Of a stretch of DNA of 64,000 nucleotides, positions 45,356 to 55,942 are shown piece by piece (the stretch's first letter is position 1; every line of letters starts with the position of its first letter). Made by a program: the position numbers and the translations under genes. The notes below the pieces were generated by a model. The model was given only the letters and a program-made list of their open reading frames with translations. It was not told the origin of the DNA and ran no database searches. The stretch comes from Hyphomicrobiales bacterium. Its GTDB lineage: Bacteria; Pseudomonadota; Alphaproteobacteria; Rhizobiales; Xanthobacteraceae. The stretch lies in contig JAFKKG010000014.1 of NCBI GenBank assembly GCA_017305715.1, forward strand, positions 124,001 through 188,000, in the 5' to 3' direction.

Positions 45356-45779
45356 ATGCTGCTCTCATGAGGCAATGGCTCGCCCAACCTTTGGTGAGTC
45401 AGAAGCTTCGCCGTTCAGACCTCATTAACCCGGTTGTTCGACACTGCACTTGCGCTGTTCGAACGGCTGCCTGGTTGTTTCCTCGTTGGCTTCCTGCTGG
45501 CCCCCTGGGTTCCCCGACATCTACCTCGGGGTTGCCAAGGAAAACGTCGTGGAAGGTCGAAGGAAAGCCGGACGTTCTGGTTCTCAAACGTTCCGTCCTC
45601 TCTAGCAGAAGGCCGGGCCAAGACAAGAACCCCTCGGGAATGACACCGGGGCACGAACAGGCAGGCGCAGCGGTCTTGGTTGAAGGTCCTGGGGTTCGGG
45701 CCTTTGGGTTTAGGGCGTTGAGTGGATTGTTTCAGCTCGAAGAATTCGAGTTGAGGGGTTTTCGGCAGGAGACGGGTTG
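45356..45779. other. 424-bp gene-free region with several hairpins
   Basis: No convincing gene on either strand. Inverted repeats stand out: CCCCGA-CATCTACC-TCGGGG near 45512, AACGTC and GACGTT flanking 45540-45582, and CCCC...GGGG near 45627-45651. A possible weak end hairpin, AAGGTCC...GGGCCTT, lies near 45684. The mix of structures and lower coding bias is compatible with a structured small RNA, but I could not match it to 6S, SRP, tmRNA or RNase P RNA. The SH3-gene ribosome site AGGAG lies at its right end. Confidence 0.35.
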
Positions 45780-46304
45780 ATGGCGTTGGGGCGTTTCTGT
45801 GCGGTGGCGGTGCTGGCTGGGTGCTGGCTTGGCGCATCGGTCAGCACGGGTTTTTCGGCAAAGGATTTGGGTACCACCAGCGGCCTTCCCGTGCCGCGTT
45901 ACGTCAGCCTGAAATCCGATCATGTGAACGTCAGGGCCGGACCGACCAAGGACAATGACGTCGCCTGGGTCTACACCCGTTCCGGCCTGCCGGTGGAAAT
46001 CACCGCCGAATTCGAGAACTGGCGCCGGGTGCGCGATTCCGAGGGCTCCGAAGGCTGGGTCTATCACTCCCTGCTGTCCGGCCGTCGCACCGCCGTCGTC
46101 ACCATGAAGTCCAAGGACGAACTCGCGCCGCTCTATGATCGCGCCGATCCGTCGAGCGCGGTCGCCGCACGGCTGCAGGCTGGCGTCGTCGCCCAGGTCA
46201 AGAAATGCGCATCCGGCTGGTGCCGTGTCATCGGTACCGGCTTTGACGGCTGGATCGAACAGCAGCGGCTGTGGGGCGTCTACGCCGACGAGAAGGTGGA
46301 TTGA
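45780..46304 (+). CDS. Exported SH3-domain protein
   Basis: 174-aa protein with a signal peptide (MALGRFCAVAVLAGCWLGASVSTGFSA) and two bacterial SH3-like segments: YVSLKSDHVNVRAGPTKDNDVAWVYTRSGLPVEITAEFENWRRVRDSEGSEGWVYHSLLSGRRT, and a second from APLYDRADPSSAVAARLQAGVVAQVKKCASGWCRVIGTGFDGWIEQQRLWGVY. Such proteins usually bind cell-wall components in the periplasm. CAGGAG lies ten bases before the ATG. The overlapping TTG at 45777 is less likely. No operon partners. Confidence 0.85.
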   Translation: MALGRFCAVAVLAGCWLGASVSTGFSAKDLGTTSGLPVPRYVSLKSDHVNVRAGPTKDNDVAWVYTRSGLPVEITAEFENWRRVRDSEGSEGWVYHSLLSGRRTAVVTMKSKDELAPLYDRADPSSAVAARLQAGVVAQVKKCASGWCRVIGTGFDGWIEQQRLWGVYADEKVD

Positions 46305-46313
46305 GGGTTACTG

Positions 46314-46432
46314 TCGTCCCGGCCTTGAGCCGGACCCATACCGCGTGATTCGTCGATGCGGCACGATGGTAGACACCGTCATCCAACAACAGGCATTTGT
46401 GGCTATGGGTCCCGGCTCAAGGCCGGGACGAC
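46314..46432. repeat. Dispersed palindrome-bounded intergenic element, copy C
   Basis: Begins GTCGTCCCGGCC and ends with GGCCGGGACGAC. The right end is the hairpin CCCGGC-TCAA-GGCCGGG. Its reverse complement shares the blocks CCCATAGCCACA, GACGGTGTCTACC and CACGCGGTATGGGTC with copy B. It fills the gap between the convergent SH3 gene and irr. Confidence 0.78.
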
Positions 46433-46445
46433 GAGCTGAGAGAAC

Positions 46446-46937
46446 TCAGCGCTTCTTGCGCAGCCGCACGACCATGTCGACGCGGGCGATCTCGTAGCCT
46501 TCGGGCACATCCGGCATCCGCGAGAGCACCAGATGCGGATCGGGAATGTCGACCAGCTCGTGATTGTTCTCGAGGTAGAAGTGGTGATGCGCCGTCACGT
46601 TGGTGTCGAAATAGGTCTTGGTGCCGTCCACGCTGACCTGACGCAGCAGGCCGGCGTCGGTGAGCTGGTTGAGGGTGTTGTAGACGGTGGCGAGCGACAC
46701 CGGAACCTTGGCGAGCGTCGCTTCCTCGTACAGCATTTCGGCCGTCAGATGCCGTGCGCCCTTGCCGAACAGCAGCCAGCCCAGCGCCATGCGCTGGCGG
46801 GTGGGCCGCAAGCCGGCGGCCTGCAACATTTCGTTGACGTCATGCCAGGGACAGCCGGTCAGCGCCGGCTGATGTCCGGCGGCATGGGCGGCCGGATCAA
46901 CGGCGTCATCCTTCACGGTCGAGACCTGATCGTTCAT
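46446..46937 (-). CDS. irr: Iron response regulator Irr (Fur family, heme-binding)
   Basis: Global iron regulator of rhizobia that senses heme rather than iron and is degraded when heme is available. 163 aa with the heme regulatory motif GCPWHD (Cys29-Pro30), a second heme site His117-His118-His119 (TAHHHFY) and the Fur-type helix LRPTRQRMALGWLLFGKGARHLTAEMLYEEATLAKVPVSLATVYNTLNQLTDAGLL. The residue numbers coincide with those of Bradyrhizobium japonicum Irr when ATG 46937 is used; a GTG at 46955 is the alternative. Divergent from fabA. Confidence 0.95.
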   Translation of the reverse strand: MNDQVSTVKDDAVDPAAHAAGHQPALTGCPWHDVNEMLQAAGLRPTRQRMALGWLLFGKGARHLTAEMLYEEATLAKVPVSLATVYNTLNQLTDAGLLRQVSVDGTKTYFDTNVTAHHHFYLENNHELVDIPDPHLVLSRMPDVPEGYEIARVDMVVRLRKKR

Positions 46938-47276
46938 TTCCACTTCGGGCACCACGCAACTTGGGCAATAACCTCGCTTAATATAAAAGGAAATCCGTTA
47001 GATGCAAGTTTTTCGCAACTAGAACGGTCCCAAGGTTAAGGAGGAACCCGCACCGGGATATGGCATTTTGGGCCCATATCCAGCGCTTTGCCGCCCGCGA
47101 AGGCCTATGTTACAGAGCGCGCGGACCACATATGCATATTCGGCAGGGACATTGCCGGTGGCATCCTAAGGGGCGCAGATTGCGGGAAACAAGCGTTCTC
47201 CCGCAGGGAAACGGGTCCGGTCCGTTCGAAAGCGCAACCCGGGTATTTTGCGGGATATTTTAGAGAGGCTGAAACG
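46938..47276. promoter_or_regulatory. Divergent irr / fabA control region
   Basis: 339 bp. Near irr: an AT-rich CTTAATATAAAAGGAAAT (46976 onward) and an imperfect inverted repeat GTTAGATGC...GCAACTAGAAC (46997-47023) that could be an Irr-responsive element. Near fabA: GGATATGG (47056-47063) and CCATATCC (47074-47081), a perfect eight-base inverted repeat and a candidate operator. TAGAGAGGCTGAAACG before 47277 is the fabA ribosome site. Factor assignment is inference. Confidence 0.45.
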
Positions 47277-47804
47277 ATGCTGGATCGCCGCGGCGGTTAC
47301 GAATACGAGGATTTGCTGGCGTGCGGCCGCGGCGAACTGTTCGGCCCGGGCAATGCGCAACTGCCGTTGCCGCCGATGCTGATGTTCGACCGCATCACCG
47401 AAATTTCCGAAACCGGCGGTGAATACGGCAAAGGCATCGTTCGCGCCGAACTCGATGTGAACCCGGATCTCTGGTTCTTTAACTGCCATTTCAAGGGCGA
47501 TCCCGTCATGCCGGGCTGCCTCGGCCTCGACGCGCTGTGGCAGATGGTCGGCTTTTATCTCGGCTGGACCGGCGGCGAGGGCCGTGGCCGGGCACTCGGC
47601 CTCGGCGACCTGAAGTTCTCCGGTCAGGTGATGCCGAACGTTCGCAAGATTGTGTACAACGTCGACATCAAGCGCGTGATGCGTCTAAAGCTCTGGCTGG
47701 GCATCGCGGACGGCTGGCTTTCAGCCGACGGCGAGATTATCTATCGCGCGAAGGATCTGAGGGTGGGGCTGTTGAGGCAAGGTGCCACATTGCCGGGAGC
47801 GTGA
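47277..47804 (+). CDS. fabA: Bifunctional 3-hydroxydecanoyl-ACP dehydratase/isomerase
   Basis: Key enzyme for anaerobic unsaturated fatty acid synthesis: dehydrates 3-hydroxydecanoyl-ACP and isomerises trans-2 to cis-3-decenoyl-ACP. 175 aa with the active-site His71 ([25 protein letters not shown]) and Asp85, one residue from the E. coli positions 70 and 84. [23 protein letters not shown] and [16 protein letters not shown] are family blocks. Started at ATG 47277 on length and ribosome site. Heads the fabA-fabB-fabV operon. Confidence 0.96.
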   Translation: MLDRRGGYEYEDLLACGRGELFGPGNAQLPLPPMLMFDRITEISETGGEYGKGIVRAELDVNPDLWFFNCHFKGDPVMPGCLGLDALWQMVGFYLGWTGGEGRGRALGLGDLKFSGQVMPNVRKIVYNVDIKRVMRLKLWLGIADGWLSADGEIIYRAKDLRVGLLRQGATLPGA

Positions 47805-47882
47805 GTTACCGCGCTCCCATAAGGCGGCACCGGGTTTGACGGCGGCCATAACACAAAACGCAAACGACGAGGCGAGGCGATC

Positions 47883-49106
47883 ATGAGGCGGGTTGTCATC
47901 ACGGGGATGGGCATCGTCTCGTCCATCGGAAATAACACCCAGGAAGTGCTTGCGAGCCTTCATGAGGCGAAATCCGGTATCACGCGCGCGGAAAAATACG
48001 CCGAGCTCGGCTTCCGCTCGCAGGTGCAGGGCGCGCCGACGATCAATTCCGCCGATGTCATCGACCGGCGTGCGATGCGCTTCCTCGGCGAGGGCGCGGC
48101 GTGGAATCACATCGCGATGGAGCAGGCGATCCAGGATTCCGGTCTCAGCCCGACCGAAGTTTCCGACGTGCGCACCGGCATCATCATGGGTTCCGGCGGG
48201 CCGTCTGCGCGCACCATCGTCGAAGCCGCCGATATCACCCGAACCAAGGGGCCGAAGCGCGTCGGTCCGTTCGCGGTGCCGAAGGCGATGTCGTCGACCG
48301 CTTCGGCGACGCTGGCGACCTGGTTCAAGATCAAGGGCGTGAACTATTCGATCTCGTCGGCCTGCGCGACCTCGAACCATTGCATCGGCAATGCCTATGA
48401 GACGATCCAGATCGGCAAGCAGGACGTGATCTTCGCCGGCGGCTGCGAGGAACTCGACTGGTCGCTGTCGGTGCTGTTCGACGCCATGGGCGCGATGTCC
48501 TCGAAATACAACGCCACGCCGGCGACCGCGTCGCGTCCCTACGATATCAGCCGCGACGGCTTTGTCATTGCGGGCGGTGCGGGTGTGGTGGTGCTCGAAG
48601 AACTCGAGCATGCCAAGGCGCGCGGTGCGCGGATCTACGCCGAAATCGTCGGCTATGGCGCGACGTCGGATGGTTACGACATGGTGGCCCCGTCGGGCGA
48701 AGGCGCCGAGCGTTGCATGCGCATGGCGATGGAAACCGTGAAGACGCCGATCGACTACATCAACCCGCACGCGACCTCGACGCCCGCCGGTGATCCGCCC
48801 GAAATCGAGGCGATCCGCAAGGTGTTCGGCGTCGGCGAAAAATGCCCGCCGATTTCGGCGACCAAGGCGCTGACGGGCCATTCGCTCGGCGCCACCGGCG
48901 TGCAGGAAGCGATCTATTCGCTGCTGATGATGAACAACGGGTTCGTCTGCGAGAGCGCCAACATCACCGAGCTCGATCCTGTGTTCGCCGACATGCCGAT
49001 CGTGCGCAAGCGCATCGACAACGCCAAGCTCGGCACCGTGCTGTCGAATTCCTTCGGCTTCGGCGGCACCAACGCCACGCTGGTGTTCAAGCGGATGGAA
49101 GCGTGA
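47883..49106 (+). CDS. fabB: Beta-ketoacyl-ACP synthase I
   Basis: Elongates the cis-3-decenoyl-ACP made by FabA. 407 aa with the nucleophile Cys161 ([19 protein letters not shown]) and the two His of KAS I/II ([15 protein letters not shown] and [20 protein letters not shown]), plus the C-terminal [14 protein letters not shown]. The immediate downstream position after FabA and the sequence both mark it as KAS I rather than FabF. 78 bases from fabA, 85 from the next gene. Confidence 0.96.
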   Translation: MRRVVITGMGIVSSIGNNTQEVLASLHEAKSGITRAEKYAELGFRSQVQGAPTINSADVIDRRAMRFLGEGAAWNHIAMEQAIQDSGLSPTEVSDVRTGIIMGSGGPSARTIVEAADITRTKGPKRVGPFAVPKAMSSTASATLATWFKIKGVNYSISSACATSNHCIGNAYETIQIGKQDVIFAGGCEELDWSLSVLFDAMGAMSSKYNATPATASRPYDISRDGFVIAGGAGVVVLEELEHAKARGARIYAEIVGYGATSDGYDMVAPSGEGAERCMRMAMETVKTPIDYINPHATSTPAGDPPEIEAIRKVFGVGEKCPPISATKALTGHSLGATGVQEAIYSLLMMNNGFVCESANITELDPVFADMPIVRKRIDNAKLGTVLSNSFGFGGTNATLVFKRMEA

Positions 49107-49191
49107 TTTCGTTCTTGCCTGCGCTCGCCCCGCGGCGAGCGATTGACACGCAGCGGATGCTGACTTTCCAACAATCCGAAACGGGGTGGGT

Positions 49192-50364
49192 ATGATCATC
49201 GAACCGCGCGTGCGAGGTTTCATTTGCACGACGGCACATCCTGTCGGTTGCGCCAAGAATGTCGGCGAACAAATCGCCTACGTTCTCCGCCAGGGATCCA
49301 TTCCGGAATGCCCGAAGCGCGTCGCCGTGCTCGGCTGTTCGACGGGTTACGGCCTCGCGAGTCGCATTGTCTCGACCTTCGCCGGGGGCGCGGAGACAAT
49401 CGGCGTATCGCTGGAGCGCGAGCCTTCCGCGAACAGGACCGGCAGCGCCGGCTGGTACAACAACCGCGCATTCGAGATCGAAGCCCGGAAGATCGGGCGG
49501 TCTTCCCTCACGCTCGAGGGCGATGCCTTCTCGAACGAGCTGAAGCAAACCTTCATCGCGCATGTGCGCGAAAAGTTCGGACAGCTGGACCTGCTGGTCT
49601 ACAGTATGGCCGCGCCGGTCCGCACGGACCCGGACACCGGCAAGACCTATCGCTCGGCGATCAAGCCGCTCGGCGCTCCCGTCGACATCAAGACTCTCAA
49701 CACGGAAACCGGCGAGGTCTTCGAGACCACGATCGCGCCGGCGAGCGAGGATGAGGCCGCCGCCACGGTGGCGGTGATGGGGGGCGAGGACTGGAAGCGC
49801 TGGATCGACCAGCTTGCGGATGCGGGTGTCCTGGCGCCGGGTTTCCGCACGTTGAACTACACCTATATCGGCAGCGAACTGACCTGGCCGATCTACTGGA
49901 AGGGCACGTTGGGCCGCGCCAAGGTCGATCTCGACCGCAAGGCAGAGGCGATTCGGGGCCGGCTCGGCCAGGACGCGGCCCGTGTGGTGGCGCTGAAGGC
50001 GGTGGTCACCCAGGCGAGTTCGGCCATTCCCGTGGTGCCGCTCTACGGCACGGTGCTGTTCAAGGTGATGAAGCATCTCGGGCTCGACGAGGGATGCATC
50101 GAACAGATCGATCGACTGTTCCGCACGCGTCTTGGCCCGAATGCTGAAGTCGACGAGGCACTGCGCCTTCGGGTCGACGACTGGGAGCTTTCGCCCGAGG
50201 TGCAGGCGGAAGTATTGCGGCGATGGCCGCTGCTCTCCACCGAAACCCTCGGCGAACTGGCCGACCTGCCGGAATACAGGCGGCAGTTCCTCCGCCTGTT
50301 CGGATTTGGCATCGACGGTGTCGACTACGCGCAGGACGTCGATCCCTGCGTCGTCCCGGGTTGA
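49192..50364 (+). CDS. fabV: Enoyl-ACP reductase FabV (triclosan-tolerant type)
   Basis: NADH-dependent trans-2-enoyl-ACP reductase, the last step of the elongation cycle. 390 aa beginning MIIEPRVRGFICTTAHPVGCAKNV, with VAVLGCSTGYGLASR (NAD loop), GTAGWYNN-like SAGWYNNRAFE, and LTWPIYWKGTLGRAK giving the Tyr-x8-Lys motif (Tyr235-Lys244). These identify FabV, much longer than FabI and known elsewhere to resist triclosan. ATG at 49192 follows GGGGTGGG; GTG at 49186 is possible. Its place after fabA-fabB is one that FabI usually holds in close relatives. Confidence 0.94.
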   Translation: MIIEPRVRGFICTTAHPVGCAKNVGEQIAYVLRQGSIPECPKRVAVLGCSTGYGLASRIVSTFAGGAETIGVSLEREPSANRTGSAGWYNNRAFEIEARKIGRSSLTLEGDAFSNELKQTFIAHVREKFGQLDLLVYSMAAPVRTDPDTGKTYRSAIKPLGAPVDIKTLNTETGEVFETTIAPASEDEAAATVAVMGGEDWKRWIDQLADAGVLAPGFRTLNYTYIGSELTWPIYWKGTLGRAKVDLDRKAEAIRGRLGQDAARVVALKAVVTQASSAIPVVPLYGTVLFKVMKHLGLDEGCIEQIDRLFRTRLGPNAEVDEALRLRVDDWELSPEVQAEVLRRWPLLSTETLGELADLPEYRRQFLRLFGFGIDGVDYAQDVDPCVVPG

Positions 50365-50391
50365 GCCGCCCCACAAAGCTGCGGGCGCGCC

Positions 50392-50988
50392 TCACCCCGC
50401 CGCGATCTTCTCCGCACGCTGGAACGCCGGGCGGGCGGCGCAGCGATCGATATAGGCGTCGAACGACGAGCGCGACGGGATCATCTTGAACACGCGGACT
50501 GCAAAGTTCAGCCCGGAGCCGATCACGGTATCGGCCGCCGAGAATGTCTCGCCGAGAATCCACGGTCCCTTCTGCAGCGCCACGTCGAGCACGTCGATCA
50601 CCCGCTGCGAGTCGCCCCAGCCGGCGGCGACCGGATTCATCTCGAGCTTGGTCGCGAGCTGCACGATCGCCGGCTCGATGCAGCTCGGGCCGAAGAACAG
50701 CCAGTAGAGATACTTCGCGCGCAGGGGATCGCCGAGCGGCGGTGCGAGCCTGGCTTCCGGATAGCGCTCGGCAACATAGGCGGCGATCGCCGCGGCTTCC
50801 GCCAGCGTCGTCTCGCCGTCCCTGAGCGCCGGCACCTTACCCATCGGATTGATCGCCAGATATTCGAGCTTGCGCTGTGCTCCGGTCGAGATGTCGGTCA
50901 GCACGCGTTCATAGGGTTGCCCGGTCTCCTCCATCAGCCACAGCGAGGAGAACGAGCGCGAACGTGGTGACCAATAGAGCTGCATCAT
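50392..50988 (-). CDS. Glutathione S-transferase family protein
   Basis: 198-aa GST with the thioredoxin-like N-terminal domain (MQLYWSPRSRSFSSLWLMEETGQPYERVLTDIS, then NPMGKVPALRDGETTLAEAAAIAAYVAERYP with the cis-Pro and the SNAIL-like ETTLAEA). An all-helical C-terminal domain has LGETFSAADTVIGSGL. The probable active residue is Ser10 or Ser12 of the N-terminal loop. Substrate unknown. ATG at 50988 has AAAGG upstream; ATG 51003 adds five residues. It stands alone, convergent with fabV and downstream of the oxyR-GNAT unit. Confidence 0.87.
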   Translation of the reverse strand: MMQLYWSPRSRSFSSLWLMEETGQPYERVLTDISTGAQRKLEYLAINPMGKVPALRDGETTLAEAAAIAAYVAERYPEARLAPPLGDPLRAKYLYWLFFGPSCIEPAIVQLATKLEMNPVAAGWGDSQRVIDVLDVALQKGPWILGETFSAADTVIGSGLNFAVRVFKMIPSRSSFDAYIDRCAARPAFQRAEKIAAG

Positions 50989-51200
50989 GGCGGAACCTTT
51001 CATCGGCGAAGGGCGGACAATGCCACTTACATTGCGCGTCCGACGCGAATTGGCAACGCACTACGCCTAGGACGAACGGTTCAGCGCCAGGCGATATATT
51101 GGTCAACTTCGTTTCGTGCGGTCGATTGGCCGGCGATCTCGGGCGCATCGCGGAGAGCCGGCCAGCATGCGCACGCGGTCCGTCAGCCGAGCTGTGTTTC

Positions 51201-51653
51201 TTATGCCTGTCTCTTCCACCTGTAATATTTCATCACGCGGCCGGTGATCGGATCGGCCGTTTCCTTCTCGAACACAAAGCCTTCGCGCTCATACCAGCGC
51301 CAGGCCTTTTCGTTTTCGCGCACGCAGCGCAGCCAGATTTCATCCGGCAGCTGCCGTCGCGTGAAGGCCAGCAGCATCCGCCCCAGGCTTCTGGCCTGGT
51401 ATTCCGGCGCCACGAACAACTGGTCGAGATAATTGTCCGGCAGGTGCAAGGCCAGCATCGCCGCGATCGCGCCGCCGTCATCGGCGACATGGAGACTCCA
51501 GCCGTTGGTCACTTCGGTGCGAACGCGCGCACGCAGTTTTTCCAGCAGCGCATCGCTGGCGGCTTCGATCCCGGTCGAGGCCCAGCTGTTCATCCAGACG
51601 CGGGCGATTTCGTCATATTCGTCGGCGCGGGCGGGACGGATGACCGGCATCAT
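51201..51653 (-). CDS. GNAT family N-acetyltransferase coupled to oxyR
   Basis: 150-aa acetyltransferase (MMPVIRPARADEYDEIARVWMNSW) with the acetyl-CoA motif LDQLFVAPEYQARSLGRMLLAFTRRQLPDEIWLRCVRENEKAWRWYEREGFVFEKET. The start codon overlaps the oxyR stop as TGATG, so the two are translationally coupled; an ATG at 51650 is equally placed. The target is unknown. The coupling with oxyR suggests a part in the oxidative response, but the sequence does not show it. Confidence 0.82.
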   Translation of the reverse strand: MMPVIRPARADEYDEIARVWMNSWASTGIEAASDALLEKLRARVRTEVTNGWSLHVADDGGAIAAMLALHLPDNYLDQLFVAPEYQARSLGRMLLAFTRRQLPDEIWLRCVRENEKAWRWYEREGFVFEKETADPITGRVMKYYRWKRQA

Positions 51654-52588
51654 CAGGCCCGCGCTTTCCGCGCCGAAGGTTTCGCCCGGCGCTGTTCGCT
51701 CAGCGCGTCGGCCGCGAGGCAAACCACTTCCGAAATCTGCTGCAATTGCGCGGCCAGCGGGCTGGTCTTGCGCCAGACCATGCCGATGGTTCGCGACGGT
51801 TGCGGATTGCCGAACCGCGTGACCGAGACCGGCGCCGAGCGCGTTTCCACCGCGACCGCCATCTCCGGAATCAGGGTGACGCCGATGCCGGCGCCGACCA
51901 TCTGGACCAGCGTCGACAGCGAACTTGCGTCCAGCACCTCGCGCGGCGGCGACTGCATGTTGCAGAACGACAGCGCCTGGTCGCGGAAGCAATGTCCCTC
52001 TTCGAGCAGCAGCAGCCGCATCTCGCGCAGCGACTCATGGCTCGGCACCGGCGTGCCCTCGTCCGCGGCCGGCCGTACCAGCAGGAACCTTTCCGAGAAA
52101 CACGCCGCCTCCGTCAGCGACGGCTCCGATACCGGCAGTGCCACGATCGCGGTATCGAGTCGGCCCTCCGTCACTTCCTTGATCAGCTTCGGCGTCAGCG
52201 TCTCGCGCACGTGAATGTCGAGTTCCGGATGCATCCGCGCGAGGTTTTCGATCAGTTTCGGCAGCAGATAGGGCGCGATCGTCGGGATCATGCCGATGCG
52301 CAGCCGCCCCGCCAGCCGGTCCCGCGACGCCCGCGCAAAATCGCCGAGTTCATCGACCGAGCGCAGGATGTCGCGGACGCGCTGGATGATCTCTTCGCCG
52401 AACTTGGTCAGCGTGACCTGCCGCGCGCTCCGCTCCAGCAGCACGCCACCGAGAGCTGCCTCCATCTCCTTGATCTGCATCGACAGCGCCGGCTGGGAGA
52501 TCGAGCAGGCCTCCGCCGCGCGCCCGAAATGGCCGTGACGGGTCAGCGCATCAAAGTAGCGAAGCTGCCTGAGCGTCATCTGGATCAT
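51653..52588 (-). CDS. oxyR: Hydrogen peroxide-inducible LysR regulator OxyR
   Basis: 311-aa LysR regulator with the redox pair Cys200 and Cys209 in LLLLEEGHCFRDQALSFCNM, matching E. coli Cys199 and Cys208. The helix-turn-helix is LRQLRYFDALTRHGHFGRAAEACSISQPALSMQIKEMEAALGGVLLERS. Divergent from katG across about 100 bases, its usual target. The effector domain has GVTLIPEMAV. The N-terminus may be MIQMTLRQ or MTLRQ (three residues shorter). Confidence 0.95.
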   Translation of the reverse strand: MIQMTLRQLRYFDALTRHGHFGRAAEACSISQPALSMQIKEMEAALGGVLLERSARQVTLTKFGEEIIQRVRDILRSVDELGDFARASRDRLAGRLRIGMIPTIAPYLLPKLIENLARMHPELDIHVRETLTPKLIKEVTEGRLDTAIVALPVSEPSLTEAACFSERFLLVRPAADEGTPVPSHESLREMRLLLLEEGHCFRDQALSFCNMQSPPREVLDASSLSTLVQMVGAGIGVTLIPEMAVAVETRSAPVSVTRFGNPQPSRTIGMVWRKTSPLAAQLQQISEVVCLAADALSEQRRAKPSARKARA

Positions 52589-54833
<2,245 letters not shown>

Positions 54834-54871
54834 TCCGCCCGGGACGGTGCGAAGACGAAATTCCAAAAACC

Positions 54872-54901
54872 AAAAGGGCGGCCGTGATGGCCGCCCTTTT
54901 T
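54872..54901. terminator. Bidirectional terminator between katG and sod
   Basis: Perfect 12-base arms AAAAGGGCGGCC / GGCCGCCCTTTT with loop GTGAT and T/A tracts on both strands. Confidence 0.9.
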
Positions 54902-54920
54902 CATGTCCGGTATGGTGCGA

Positions 54921-55670
54921 TCAAACGCCGAGCGTGCCGGCCTTTGCCGCTGCGAAACGCTCGGCGACCTTGGCCCAGTTCACCGTGTTCCACCACGCCT
55001 TGAGATAATCGGCGCGGCGGTTCTGGTAGTTGAGATAGTAAGCGTGTTCCCAGACGTCGTTGCCGAGCAGCGCGCGCTTGCCGTCCATGATCGGACTGTC
55101 CTGGTTGGGGCGGGTTTCGATCGCGAGCTTGCCGTCCTTGGTGACGGTCACGAACACCCAGCCCGAGCCGAACTGCCGCCCGCCCGCGGCGTTGAACTCG
55201 GTCTGGAACTTCTCCAGGCCGCCGAGATCCTTGTCAATCGCGGCCAGCAGTTCGCCTTCCGGCTTGCCGCCGCCCGGTGCCATGATCTCCCAGAACATGG
55301 TGTGATTGGCGTGACCGCCGAGATTGTTACGCACCGCGAATTTGATGTCGTCGTTCAGCGCGTTCAGATTGCCGAGGATATCCGTGATCTTGCTGGTGCC
55401 GAGCTGCGGATTGGTCTTGGCGACGTTGTTGATGTTGGCGACGTAGGCGGCGTGATGGCGATCATGGTGGATTTCCATGGTCTTGGCGTCGATATGCGGC
55501 TCGAGTGCGTTGAAGGCGTAAGTCAGCGGCGGCAGCGTGAACGGGCCTGTTGCGGCCGGGGCTGCCGCAGGCGCGGCGGGTACCTGCGCAAAAACGACAC
55601 GCGGAGTGGCGGCGACGGCAACAAGGCTGGCGGCGGCGCTGAAAAAATGACGGCGCGAAAGTGCGGACAT
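54921..55670 (-). CDS. Superoxide dismutase, Mn-type, with Tat signal
   Basis: 249 aa including an N-terminal twin-arginine signal SRRHFFSAAASLVAVA with a likely VFA cleavage site near 28 and an Ala/Pro linker. The enzyme should therefore act in the periplasm. Metal ligands: His68 (MEIHHDRHHAAY), His123 (GGHANHTMFW), Asp205 and His209 (DVWEHAYYLNYQNRRADY). The second-shell Gln190 in TRPNQDSP and the GGHANH motif are MnSOD traits. No strong ribosome site except AGGAGAGACTCC before ATG. Convergent with katG. Confidence 0.93.
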   Translation of the reverse strand: MSALSRRHFFSAAASLVAVAATPRVVFAQVPAAPAAAPAATGPFTLPPLTYAFNALEPHIDAKTMEIHHDRHHAAYVANINNVAKTNPQLGTSKITDILGNLNALNDDIKFAVRNNLGGHANHTMFWEIMAPGGGKPEGELLAAIDKDLGGLEKFQTEFNAAGGRQFGSGWVFVTVTKDGKLAIETRPNQDSPIMDGKRALLGNDVWEHAYYLNYQNRRADYLKAWWNTVNWAKVAERFAAAKAGTLGV

Positions 55671-55840
55671 GGAGTCTCTCCTGCGTGACGAGCTCGTGCT
55701 GCTCGGTTCGGATGATCGTAACGGGGCTCGGCTACAAGTTTCGAAGTCAGCCCCATCCCGGGTTCAAATTAAATAGCTCAGGCGCTGCGACCTATGAGCG
55801 CATGATCAAATCCAACGCAAGCAATCGAAGGCGTTGGTCC

Positions 55841-55896
55841 AAGGCAAACAATTCAAGGCAAACAATTCAAGGTAAACAATCGAAGGCAAACAAAAG
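55841..55896. repeat. 14-bp tandem repeat, four units
   Basis: AAGGCAAACAATTC twice in a row, then AAGGTAAACAATCG and AAGGCAAACAAAAG. A more degenerate unit AACGCAAGCAATCG lies about two units to the left. Situated upstream of the sod gene and just past the pnp terminator. Confidence 0.8.
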
Positions 55897-55922
55897 GGCG
55901 GCTTTTCGGCCGCCCTCTTTTA
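55895..55922 (-). terminator. pnp intrinsic terminator
   Basis: Stem AGGGCGGC / GCCGCCCT with a six-base loop, with a T-rich tract (TTTTGTTTG) following on the minus strand. It lies about 25 bases after the pnp stop. Confidence 0.8.
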
Positions 55923-55942
55923 TTACTCAATCCCGCTGCGGC

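Noticed and set aside
45356..45779. 6S RNA, tmRNA or SRP RNA gene
   Set aside because: None of the diagnostic sequences or the usual neighbours (for example zapA or ygfA for 6S) are present; kept only as an unknown structured region.
45415..45837. Minus-strand open frame of 140 codons upstream of the SH3 gene
   Set aside because: No ribosome site or domain; it overlaps the SH3 signal peptide region in antisense.
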